From contig NZ_OPYI01000005.1 of assembly GCF_900343085.1 (NCBI RefSeq), positions 62,001 through 126,000 of the forward strand: a stretch of 64,000 nucleotides of DNA, written 5' to 3'. Source of the DNA: Aedoeadaptatus coli (GTDB lineage Bacteria; Bacillota; Clostridia; Tissierellales; Peptoniphilaceae). Shown here piece by piece: positions 35,601 through 42,330 of this stretch. A program made the position numbers and the translations under genes. How positions within the stretch are numbered: position 1 is the first letter of the stretch; each line of letters begins with the position of its first letter. The notes below the pieces were generated by a model. It did not search any database, had not been told where the DNA came from, and saw only the letters and a program-made list of their open reading frames with translations.

Positions 35601-38246
35601 ATGGAATCGAAACGCTTAGGTCTATCATCTAAGGCTATGATCGCCGTACCCAATCACTTAACGGAGCAGTGGGGTAGAGACTTCTTAAAATTATATCCAG
35701 ACGCAAAGGTCCTTGTGGCGACAAAAAAGGATTTTGAAAAAAAGAATAGGCATAAATTAATGGCGAAAATCGCCAGTGGAAATTATGATGCCGTTATTGT
35801 AGGACACAGTCAGTTCGGTATGATTCCCGTGTCGCAAGAATATGAAAAAAGATTCCTACAAGAACAATTGAAAGAACTCGATCTAAAACTAAATTCTTGC
35901 AATAAATACACACAAGGGTTTTCCGTCAAGCAATTACAGCAAAAGAAGAAAAAACTAGAGTCGAAAATAAAGGCGTTAATGAAAGAAAAACGCCGTGATG
36001 ATATTGTCAACTTTGAGGAAATGGGAATTGACAAGCTAGTTGTGGACGAAGCTCACGAATTCAAGAATTTACAAATTCCCACGAGTTTAACAGGAGTAAG
36101 TGGAATTAGCAATAGTGCGTCTCAAAAGGCATATGACCTCTATATGAAAACTAAATATTTAGATGAGAAGACCGGTCGTAAAGGTCTTCTTTTTTTAACC
36201 GGGACACCTGTTTCAAATTCTATGTGCGAACTTTTTGTTATGCAAAAGTATTTGAACAATGAAGATCTTGTCCGAACCGGATTATTGGATTTTGACGCTT
36301 GGGCTTCCACCTTTGGAGAGATTAAAAATGTGCTTGAACTATCGGTCGATGGTACAAGCTATAAGATGAAAACAAAATTTAATCGATTCAATAATATGCC
36401 AGAACTAAAAAAACAATTTTTAAATTTTGCAGATATAAAGATGCCTGAAAGCTTAGATTTGCCGGTTCCTGATCTAAAGTCTGAAGTAGTAAAGGTAAAG
36501 CCTAGCGAATTACAAAAAGAGATTATCGAAGATCTCTCTTCCAGAGCTGACAAGGTAAAATCCGGGATTGATCCTAGAATTGACAATATGCTAAAGATCA
36601 CGAACGACGGGCGTAAACTGGCACTTGATCAAAGGGTATTTGACCCGATGCTGCCAGATGAAGACAACAGTAAAGTGAATGCTTGCGTCGATAAGATTGT
36701 AGAAATCTATAATCAAACTATGGATAGTAAATCCACACAAATTGTATTTTCTGATTTATCTGTTCCGAATAAAGATGAATTTAATGTTCATCATGATCTT
36801 AAGGAAAAACTCATTAAAAAAGGTCTCAAAAGCCAAGAAATTGCCTTTATACATGATGCCAATACTCCTGCAGAAAAAGAAAAGCTATTTGCGAAGGTTC
36901 GTTCAGGCGATGTTAGAGTCATCATCGGTACTACTCAAAAAATGGGAACCGGTACGAATATGCAAGACAGGGCTATCGCCTTACACCATTTAGATTGCCC
37001 GTGGAGACCGGCAGATAGAGAACAACGGCTTGGTCGCATGGTAAGACAAGGAAATGAAAATAAGGAAGTATTCGAATACACTTATATTACCGAAGGAACA
37101 TTCGATGCCTATATGTATCAAATTCTAGAGAACAAGCAACGATTTATCAGTCAATTAATGACAGAAGAATCGGCTCTTCGATCCATTGAAGACGTAGATG
37201 AAATCACCTTAAACTATGCGGAGATAAAAGCTTTATGTGCTAACAATCCTTTGATTAAAGAAAAGATGGAACTAGAAAATGATGTTAATCGATTGAGCAT
37301 TGAAAAAGCTGGTTATTTGCAGAATATAAATCAACTTAAAAATCAAATAGCAAATGTATATCCTGAAACCATGAAAAAACTTGAAAATAACATGAATGTT
37401 ATAAATAAGGATTTAGAAAGAGCTCGTAGAAGCGAGAATAAGCCTTTTGAAATTAAAATTAATGGAAATGTATATAAAGATGAAAAAGAGGCTGCAAAAG
37501 CCTTTATAGAGTCTTATCAGGGAAGTATTAAGAAAACAACACCATTTGCAGAGTATGAAGGATTTAAAATCTTCATAGATTACAGTTCTATCGACAAGCA
37601 ATATATTTTAAATATCGCAGGAGAGGAACGTAACTATAAAGAACTCGCTTCGAAGGCGGGGCACTGGAATATCACAAGAATAAAAAACATGACATCTCCG
37701 GAATATTTTAAGGAACTAATAAATAGTACGGAAGAGCGACTAAAAGAACAACAAAGAAACTTAGAAACTGCCAAAGAAGAAGTGTTAAAACCATTTATAA
37801 ATGAGGAGGAATATGTAGAGAAAATGAATAGGCTTACGGAAATTAATCTGAAATTCAATGATGGAGATATTTCATTCGATCAGTCTCTGGAAGAAGCTAA
37901 AGAGAAATTATCAGATTTTTGTATTGCCTCTCAGGGTTATTCAGATATTGATTTTACCGACCTAGGAGATGTACATCTCATGACCAAAAAGATTGATGGT
38001 CAACGGAAAATAGATATATCTTGTAATTTACTCGATCAACCCGAGCTAATTACAAAGTTAAATGGTGAGATCATAGATATAAGAAGAGAACAGTCATTAG
38101 AAGACTTTATAAAACTTAATATCACTTCACTAGATCTTTCTCAACACATCCACAAACTTAAAGAAACAGGGAAGCTTGAACTTTCTGAGAAAACAAATAA
38201 AGAGGTGACCAAGCATGACAGATTCGAAGATAGAGATGATCGCTAG
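29694..38246 (+). CDS. Giant ICE protein: ArdC-like N-terminus, N6-adenine methyltransferase and SNF2 helicase
   Basis: A 2850-residue protein. Residues 1-140 resemble ArdC/LtrC-type antirestriction N-domains (MRQVAIYSQRPDAKACAPYD). A hydrophilic linker (215-340) overlaps a nested gene. A calcium-loop-like NDGVIDRYDADYRDS lies at about 390-410. Two related modules ending in FLK- or FLR-type segments follow (about 600-700 and 825-920; DEYGTGGRMPVFPG). The methyltransferase has motif I VLEPSAGIGNF (about 1290) and catalytic NVPFGNY (about 1357). The helicase has TVGAGKT (about 1955), DEAHEFKN (about 2117), LTGTPVSNS (about 2168) and PWRPADREQRLGRMVRQGN (about 2433). Such proteins of CTn elements probably protect or remodel transferred DNA. 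Own promoter at 29654. Confidence 0.88.
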   Translation: MNANKHDEIYDNIYNTIGGLLEAEQWKGFMQSAAYNYKYDFMRQVAIYSQRPDAKACAPYDFWTRVGRYVKRGSAGIAVPDETTQKMNYLFDISDTGTKVNYNDQVFVWQINREAFNEKYGTNWYQALSDEIKESITSRNIIDELSDNQKDVLFHTVLYQTLYRIGVPQEQLREIDFTNLKNLSFSEFLVVGRLANEQTKESINQLRYEFKDYIEREAQNDSQSYEQQTVSKDQRILDSGDKNQERTKTDQEIRTHEVEVSQREREAFGYGTVERTRSNRTTDELSGEYRGGSGENQGIPLEDDGGTENRFQSSEERLSSLSTRGSTNRDGIRRNNSAHSNLRIEDITQEISNRFVMFPPEEATQKEVIQQDMASFLNEQNNKTALDMDMDNDGVIDRYDADYRDSTVQSIGQLDEREEERNREDENEDYELGYFSLGNGYVVSDQNINDRETNDFLYLAHINADRTIDFYNATLSSHYSPGIVDKIIGEVCLQAMILDGNISFTQNLKVLNELSPLLKIEELSNGEIENLKTLLTKIDFNSYIEAEKLNPQVLSTEERVREISQLALDVNKNKAKDQVEQSLPESNALSQQLKFNFPPTPITQEVIDTILVHGGNVDGGRLAIVAEFSKDKSIEELGDFLKQSFKGGNGFYIDDNQIAAYYTDEGLQIAHGTSAKESYTTISWEEVAKRTDELLQTGDFATKEELENALTFEREKIAESLWYLIHDLNAESTGSYFKTLKNERRGFSEDTKDIAALLSNPVSLQGIKEEYSDFLEAYKDDKDLLRFNFHKVDDLYQKLSELELKRRAYKTNLTENKGVKSFITEDEIYDFFHSGSGMSGGKERIYRFFTEDHGLTEKAEFLRDEYGTGGRMPVFPGSSSSQEEHDSRGVKLEKENCSEVFLTWSNAAKYVDDLILQGLYLDKQETNLEKDSEDKSNNYWIVEFNENDPLIPDYSGQLVTQELINDIKEKDQLVFNHNRNVGIDANNEMTDDYMGYFKFYFDHYVDGERIEHRRIDIGDGEEANAQEFAYLEDQLLRIKEEPIKQQVVSTLEKENFEKIEGIEGNFYLLNRKQIPKGVLKEPSLIKDSVNGRLGYEADLLLDLNEQKLKSVFLYNGYWINNNDFDYESYADIEAALVDLTDRSYTGNILDEFTEASAEKYELNVREVQNVSVKDEKQSFDLVKDFDPPSVRLENNIKALEVLKRCENESRYATSDERKILGNYVGWGGLADVFNETKGGQWERSREIIKQYLSEEEYESAKESTLTSFYTSNGIIDGIYSALENMGFKGGNVLEPSAGIGNFIGNLPKSLEPSSFHAVEQDTLSGRIAKQLYPEATIEVSGFEDVKLQDDYYDIAIGNVPFGNYKLYDEAYSKQNFLIHDYFFAKSLDKVHDGGIVAFITSKGTMDKTNSEFLNYMADRAKLVGAIRLPEEAFKQTGTSVTSDILFFQKGENSDRTWNELGRDENGISLNQYFIEHPEMIIGTMVERTGPFGKVAACQLGDKDFSVLFEEAIKNLPKGIYKEPNERSIEPKKEENQITAELPDLSDVEDYTYCKVGDKIYYKNENVVEEISQDVELLSGMIELRDTVKELYYLEYNNFDSKAIDEEMEKLNSVYDEFVEKHGRINEPSKIKAFRGDDSIAILLALEELDNDGKFEQKADVFRERVIKGVEVPEHTEDLVDAVILSLNHKGRIDLNFMSEIMGRDSAEIKNDLLEKKLAFKSERGTGELVYREDFLSGDIRKKIETFQANIDSFTVEERKSMIEALESAIPEAIKAKDISFRLGSTWIPERYISDFCREVLGGSKRIEFSEATSKWYVPDKGNDWSVYSTTKFGTRRMNSWHILEKTLNQNERLKIEDTIYVDGKEQKVLNKKETILVQQKQEYMKQEFANWLFSDPQRTSELEKIYNERFNNIVIRKYTGENLPFSGMNPLISLRPHQKDVVAKSIFHGNTLAAHTVGAGKTFSAIAAIMESKRLGLSSKAMIAVPNHLTEQWGRDFLKLYPDAKVLVATKKDFEKKNRHKLMAKIASGNYDAVIVGHSQFGMIPVSQEYEKRFLQEQLKELDLKLNSCNKYTQGFSVKQLQQKKKKLESKIKALMKEKRRDDIVNFEEMGIDKLVVDEAHEFKNLQIPTSLTGVSGISNSASQKAYDLYMKTKYLDEKTGRKGLLFLTGTPVSNSMCELFVMQKYLNNEDLVRTGLLDFDAWASTFGEIKNVLELSVDGTSYKMKTKFNRFNNMPELKKQFLNFADIKMPESLDLPVPDLKSEVVKVKPSELQKEIIEDLSSRADKVKSGIDPRIDNMLKITNDGRKLALDQRVFDPMLPDEDNSKVNACVDKIVEIYNQTMDSKSTQIVFSDLSVPNKDEFNVHHDLKEKLIKKGLKSQEIAFIHDANTPAEKEKLFAKVRSGDVRVIIGTTQKMGTGTNMQDRAIALHHLDCPWRPADREQRLGRMVRQGNENKEVFEYTYITEGTFDAYMYQILENKQRFISQLMTEESALRSIEDVDEITLNYAEIKALCANNPLIKEKMELENDVNRLSIEKAGYLQNINQLKNQIANVYPETMKKLENNMNVINKDLERARRSENKPFEIKINGNVYKDEKEAAKAFIESYQGSIKKTTPFAEYEGFKIFIDYSSIDKQYILNIAGEERNYKELASKAGHWNITRIKNMTSPEYFKELINSTEERLKEQQRNLETAKEEVLKPFINEEEYVEKMNRLTEINLKFNDGDISFDQSLEEAKEKLSDFCIASQGYSDIDFTDLGDVHLMTKKIDGQRKIDISCNLLDQPELITKLNGEIIDIRREQSLEDFIKLNITSLDLSQHIHKLKETGKLELSEKTNKEVTKHDRFEDRDDR
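30352..30726 (+). CDS. TnpV-like protein, nested out of frame in the helicase gene
   Basis: A 124-residue open frame lying wholly inside the giant gene in the +1 frame. It has a ribosome site (AGAGAGG, about 6 bases before ATG) and a sequence that looks like a real protein: a short N-terminal strand region, then RKYGHMRWKYLRESEKLSDMELL, a central VTGQLMNYLANIEEEAEK and a C-terminal ETELEEIILHTLIYA. These are the marks of transposon-encoded TnpV proteins as I remember them. In the main frame the same bases encode a low-complexity S/R/E/G-rich linker. The function of TnpV is unknown. Shadow-frame origin is less likely given the family resemblance, but a database comparison would be decisive. 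Confidence 0.6.
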   Translation: MTVKVMNNKQYQKINGYWIPETKIKSEQRPIRKYGHMRWKYLRESEKLSDMELLSELEVTGQLMNYLANIEEEAEKIKESRSKMMEERKIDSNLQKSDYQAYLQGVLQIETELEEIILHTLIYA

Positions 38247-39180
38247 AGAGATAGGTGAAGATACCGAGTCCTATTTAAAGGCTTTTTTTCAATATTTTCT
38301 ATTTATAGAAGATGAAACGATTTTAAACGATCTATATTCAGCCTTCATGGAGTCAAGCTATTCACTTTTTAGCGATGAGATTGTCAATTTTGAAGAAGAA
38401 ATTAATGCCATAAGATATGAAGCAATAAATGACTTTATTTCTAGGGTGAATGATGTAATAGGTCAAAAGATAGATCTAAAAGCTTTTGAGACAGAATTAG
38501 AACAAAAAGATATCATCGATGCCTATGAAATAAATCTCATGGGGAAACTAACGAGAATTATAATAGTCTTTAAAAATGAAGAAGGAATAGTTCTAGGTAT
38601 AAGCGAAAAAATGATATTAGAGCTAGTAACGCCCCTAGAGTTGGTCTATGAAACAAAGATTCAGCAATTACTTGGAGAAACTGAAAGTAGATCTAATATA
38701 ATTCAAATTTATTTTCAAGCTCAAAAGATAGGCACATTATATTGGGATAGGTCAATAAACTTGAAAATTAAATATGGTCTTCTTTCAGATTATCTTGACG
38801 GAGAGTTCTATACTCTGAAAGAAGAAAAAGAAAAGATGGAGAAAGAGTTTAGAGACTTTTATCTAGATACGATTAATAGTTTGACGTACTTTAAAATTCC
38901 TAAATCAATTAATTTAGAAGAAATTTTCCATTTTGAAAATATCGATAGAGACTATAAAGTTATTCTCTATATGAAGAAGCTATATAAGGAGATCCTACAA
39001 GGAAAAAAGTCTAGAATGCCTGATTTTAAAAATATTATTGAGATGGAAAGCTTCATTGGGCAAGCTAACGTTTATCAGCCTTTGTTTTTGGAAAAGCTAA
39101 GTAAAGTAGACAAGACAAAACTTAGCTATGAGCAGGCAAAGAAAATAGCATTAAAGAAAATTGAAAATCAAAAGATATAA
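38215..39180 (+). CDS. Hypothetical ICE protein
   Basis: A 321-residue soluble, mostly helical, acidic protein. ATG 38215 overlaps the last 32 bases of the giant gene and has AGAGGTGACC ahead, so the two are translationally coupled. No known family or motif is recognised; the sequence is rich in E, I, L and K with no membrane segment or signal peptide. Its coupling to the methyltransferase-helicase suggests a partner role, for example in the same protection or processing step. Confidence 0.75.
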   Translation: MTDSKIEMIAREIGEDTESYLKAFFQYFLFIEDETILNDLYSAFMESSYSLFSDEIVNFEEEINAIRYEAINDFISRVNDVIGQKIDLKAFETELEQKDIIDAYEINLMGKLTRIIIVFKNEEGIVLGISEKMILELVTPLELVYETKIQQLLGETESRSNIIQIYFQAQKIGTLYWDRSINLKIKYGLLSDYLDGEFYTLKEEKEKMEKEFRDFYLDTINSLTYFKIPKSINLEEIFHFENIDRDYKVILYMKKLYKEILQGKKSRMPDFKNIIEMESFIGQANVYQPLFLEKLSKVDKTKLSYEQAKKIALKKIENQKI

Positions 39181-39295
39181 AAAGAGCTGTCTAGATAAAG
39201 AACGATTTGTGAATTGGTAAGTCATTAATATGACAGAAAGTAGATGAAAGGGTCTATTTCTAGAGATTTCCTATAGCATTGGCAGGAAAAAGACA

Positions 39296-39324
39296 TTGCG
39301 GGGCATGGTAAAAGGTTGTATAAT
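39296..39324 (+). promoter_or_regulatory. Promoter for secreted NlpC/P60 protein
   Basis: TTGCGG (39296-39301), 17 bases, then a perfect TATAAT (39319-39324). The untranslated leader to ATG 39456 is about 125 bases and contains no convincing hairpin or ORF. Confidence 0.65.
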
Positions 39325-39455
39325 TAAACAAGAGGAAAACCTTTTAGTACTTTAGCACTAGGAATTTTAATAGGGGGTGATTTTTAATCTGTATTGTTGG
39401 AGTAGTGTGTAATTCTGTTGTTTTGTAAAATTTTTCTATTAGAAAGGTGGTCAGG

Positions 39456-41054
39456 ATGACTTTTAAAAATAATATTAGGTTTGCGATTGTTGCTTTATGT
39501 TTAGTAGCGTCTAGCATCCCTGTACATGCACAAGAAGAAGTTGTTTTGGAAGAACCAATAGAGTCGATCCATCAGCAAATCCCTGTATTACACATGAACC
39601 ATGCAATATCTATATTGAATAAGAACAATGCCCAAAATAATAGACAAGATTCCTCTTTTGGTATTTACTATGACCAAGAAGGTAATCAATATGGTCCAAC
39701 GGATTTTGATGTGGAACAAGAAAATATATTTATCTTGGATAATGCGAAAAATAAAGTAAGTAAAGTATCCTCTACAGAAGGAAGAATGGATGCATCAGTC
39801 CGCTTAGAGTCTCCATCGATGATATGCGAAGATAAAGGCAATATCTATATTTTAGATATAGCAAATGGACAGATTGAGATAATTGGAGTAAACGGTAGTT
39901 CCAAAATCAAGGACATTGATCTAGGGAAAAATGAGGCTATCTCCGAATTTGAAGTTGTGAATGGTTGTATCTATATTACGCTTTTTGATGATACAGAGCA
40001 CACAATTCAATATATGGATCAAGGTAAAAGGTTTGTAGCTGTGAATAATTTTATTGGTCGAATTTCCAATGAATATATTTATACTTTTGCTTTAGAAAAG
40101 AATAGCGAAAATGCGTACAACGGAACTATGACAGTTTCGAACTTAAATAATGAGCTATTAGCTAATCTAAAGATTATCTCTAACTATCCCCTATATGGAG
40201 CCAAATTACTTGGTGTAAATGAAAAGGGAAATTTTTTGGTTAGTAAAACCGTAAATATAAATGGGAAAAGCACGAGTATTTTGGATGAAATAGATCCAAA
40301 TAGTAATATTATCAATGAAGAAGAAGCAATAACACACGCAGATATGCTAGAGCCCTTTATTTTTGATAATGGAAAAATTTATAATGCAAAAGAAAATCAA
40401 GAAGTTTTGAAGATAGTAGCAACTACTGTAGAAGGCCAACCAGAAACTATTGATAAGAAGAGTGGAATTGAGATTTCCCCTGAAGTAGTGCCTTCTCCGG
40501 TGCAGGCCTCAATTTCGAGGAGTCAAATTATGAATATTGCTCGTTCATACCATACATCTTTCTCGTGGAAATGTACCAGTAGAAACATCAGTGCAATGAG
40601 AGGTTACTCTAAACCTAGTTATATTAATGGCGCTGGAACATATACTTGTATGCCATACTGTTGGGGTGGCTTTGACACTAAGGAATCGTTTATTCGAGGG
40701 TTAAAGAATGGTGGCAGAGCAGGAAATATTAATACAAGGTCTGGCAAAGTTGGAAATACCTTTGGTTTAGATTGCTCAGGATATGTAAGTAGATGTTGGG
40801 GCCTAACATCCAAAAGAGGCACAACTACAATTGAAAATGTGGCAAGACGGATTTCGTATAGCAGTCTGCAACCAGGAGATGCCCTGAATTATCCGGAAGA
40901 ACACGTTATGTTATTTGAAAAGCGTGACAGCAACGGGGACTATGTATTGTATGAAGCAACGAAATTAAATGGATATGATCGAGTATCTCATACAATACGT
41001 TCAAAATCGAAAGTAGAGAGTCAGTATAAAGCTATTCGGTATAATGGCATATGA
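39456..41054 (+). CDS. Secreted protein with propeller-like region and NlpC/P60-type amidase domain
   Basis: A 532-residue exported protein. Residues 1-25 are a signal peptide (FAIVALCLVASSIPVHA). Residues 60-330 contain repeats of the type NIFILDNAKNKVSKV, NIYILDIANGQIEII and CIYITLFDD, suggesting a beta-propeller. The C-terminal 180 residues are a cysteine peptidase domain with the nucleophile in GLDCSGYVSRCW and a histidine in YPEEHVMLFEKR, close to NlpC/P60 but with extra cysteines (KCTS, YTCMPYCWGG). ATG 39456 follows AGAAAGGTGG; GTG 39447 is inside that site. It may cut peptidoglycan stem peptides of donor, recipient or competitor cells. It has its own promoter. Confidence 0.8.
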   Translation: MTFKNNIRFAIVALCLVASSIPVHAQEEVVLEEPIESIHQQIPVLHMNHAISILNKNNAQNNRQDSSFGIYYDQEGNQYGPTDFDVEQENIFILDNAKNKVSKVSSTEGRMDASVRLESPSMICEDKGNIYILDIANGQIEIIGVNGSSKIKDIDLGKNEAISEFEVVNGCIYITLFDDTEHTIQYMDQGKRFVAVNNFIGRISNEYIYTFALEKNSENAYNGTMTVSNLNNELLANLKIISNYPLYGAKLLGVNEKGNFLVSKTVNINGKSTSILDEIDPNSNIINEEEAITHADMLEPFIFDNGKIYNAKENQEVLKIVATTVEGQPETIDKKSGIEISPEVVPSPVQASISRSQIMNIARSYHTSFSWKCTSRNISAMRGYSKPSYINGAGTYTCMPYCWGGFDTKESFIRGLKNGGRAGNINTRSGKVGNTFGLDCSGYVSRCWGLTSKRGTTTIENVARRISYSSLQPGDALNYPEEHVMLFEKRDSNGDYVLYEATKLNGYDRVSHTIRSKSKVESQYKAIRYNGI

Positions 41055-41117
41055 TCCATAGATAGCTTAACGTATAGATAGATGAATGCATAGATGAATG
41101 AGTGTAGGAGGCCTTTA

Positions 41118-41909
41118 ATGAAAAAGATGGCAGTATTGTTATCATGTTTATTGCTTCTCCCTTCAGTAGCCTTGGCGAAGGGACCTTCTCCTGTTGGACG
41201 TTACGTTGGAGTTTACGTTAATGGGCGGGAACCCTTAGAAGAAGATGTGATGCCCGTTATCCGTCACAATCGAACGTTTCTTCCTTTGCGTGCGGTCACT
41301 GAAGAATTAGGCTATGTCGTGTCGTGGAATCAAGATAAAAAGGAAGCAACTTTAACGAAAGGTAAAGAAAAAGTCGTGATGACGATCGGAATAAAATCTT
41401 ATCGTCAAAACGGAAAAGATGTGGCGATGGATGTCGCGCCATATCTAGAAAAAAATCGCACATTTATTCCGGCGCGTTACTTAGGGGAGGCGACGGGGCT
41501 TTCAGTCCAATGGATGCCAAACGAGCGCATCGTCACCGTCGGAAGCTATCCTCAAAAGGATATTCCTGGAGCGAAACGGATCTACATCAAGGAAATAGAT
41601 ATGTCCTTTATTTTACCGAAAGATGCAAATATTGATTACAAGCTCGAAAACGACGAGCTTTGTTTCTATGAAAAGTCGAATGAACAAATAGGTGGCGATG
41701 GTTTTCTCTTTCGCCTTTCAAAAGTCAAAAATCCGAGGACTGATTGGTGTAATGGTCCTGTGATCCTTGCTCATAAAGATGGCATCTACTACGGTGCAGA
41801 TTTCCGAGGAGATCCAGCGGAAATTCAAGATAAGGCACTAAGGGAAAACTTCGAAAAAGCTTACGACTATATTGATGATATTCTGATGACAGTTCGAGTA
41901 GGAAAGTAA
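41118..41909 (+). CDS. Secreted copper-amine-oxidase-type stalk-domain protein
   Basis: A 263-residue exported protein. Signal peptide at 1-19 (MAVLLSCLLLLPSVALA). Residues 28-150 are two stalk repeats (NRTFLPLRAVTEELGYVVSW and NRTFIPARYLGEATGLSVQW), the non-catalytic domain named after copper amine oxidases and common on the surface of Peptoniphilaceae and other anaerobes. The remaining 110 residues are a small domain of unknown kind. ATG 41118 has AGGAGG in front; the in-frame ATG at 41094 does not. The gene follows the NlpC/P60 gene by 63 bases and ends in a terminator. Confidence 0.82.
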   Translation: MKKMAVLLSCLLLLPSVALAKGPSPVGRYVGVYVNGREPLEEDVMPVIRHNRTFLPLRAVTEELGYVVSWNQDKKEATLTKGKEKVVMTIGIKSYRQNGKDVAMDVAPYLEKNRTFIPARYLGEATGLSVQWMPNERIVTVGSYPQKDIPGAKRIYIKEIDMSFILPKDANIDYKLENDELCFYEKSNEQIGGDGFLFRLSKVKNPRTDWCNGPVILAHKDGIYYGADFRGDPAEIQDKALRENFEKAYDYIDDILMTVRVGK

Positions 41910-41935
41910 GAGGAAATTCTATATTAAATAGTGTT

Positions 41936-41970
41936 AATAGTGTTGGTGGAAACACCGGCACTATTTTTTT
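41936..41970 (+). terminator. Strong intrinsic terminator
   Basis: A 13-bp stem (41936-41948 with 41953-41965, two G-U pairs) with a GAAA tetraloop runs into a T tract. It ends the secreted-protein unit. Confidence 0.88.
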
Positions 41971-42001
41971 ATTATAATTCTGGTCAGACTCAATTTAAAA
42001 T

Positions 42002-42286
42002 AAACTTCGAAAAGTTTATCAAACCATAAGTAACGGATATCAAAGAATTGTTTGATTTTAATTTATAGACCAATTCATGTAGGTTCAAGATAGAACCTAA
42101 ATATTTAGTAATTTACTCCCTTTTAGTGTAATAAAGAAAATGATTAATGACTCTTTTATCCATTCACTTTTGAAGAGATAGCTTTACGAACGAAGCTTGA
42201 ATCGTTTTTATTACACTAAGATTAAAAACATAATCTGAAGAATTTACAAAATCTTAGTTGATATGTGCAATCGCACATGATATCAT
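42002..42286. repeat. Intergenic region rich in inverted repeats
   Basis: The 365-base gap between the stalk-domain and CAP-domain genes holds at least five inverted repeats: AAACTT/AAGTTT (42002-42017), TAGGTTC/GAACCTA (42080-42099), a 13-bp pair TTAGTGTAATAAA and its complement (42123-42135, 42207-42219) enclosing AGCTT/AAGCT (about 42180-42197), TGTGC/GCACA (42264-42277) and the palindrome ATGATATCAT (42277-42286). This density is far above the neighbourhood. It may be a regulatory hub, a centromere-like site for the ParB-like protein, or an origin of transfer. Confidence 0.6.
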
Positions 42287-42330
42287 CTAACCAAGATATA
42301 ACTCAATCACATTTCGTATGGAGGTTTAAA

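Noticed and set aside
39380-39430. Possible signalling peptide ORF ahead of the NlpC/P60 gene
   Set aside because: The hydrophobic frame has no ATG, GTG or TTG at a workable distance from the GGGGGTGAT sequence.
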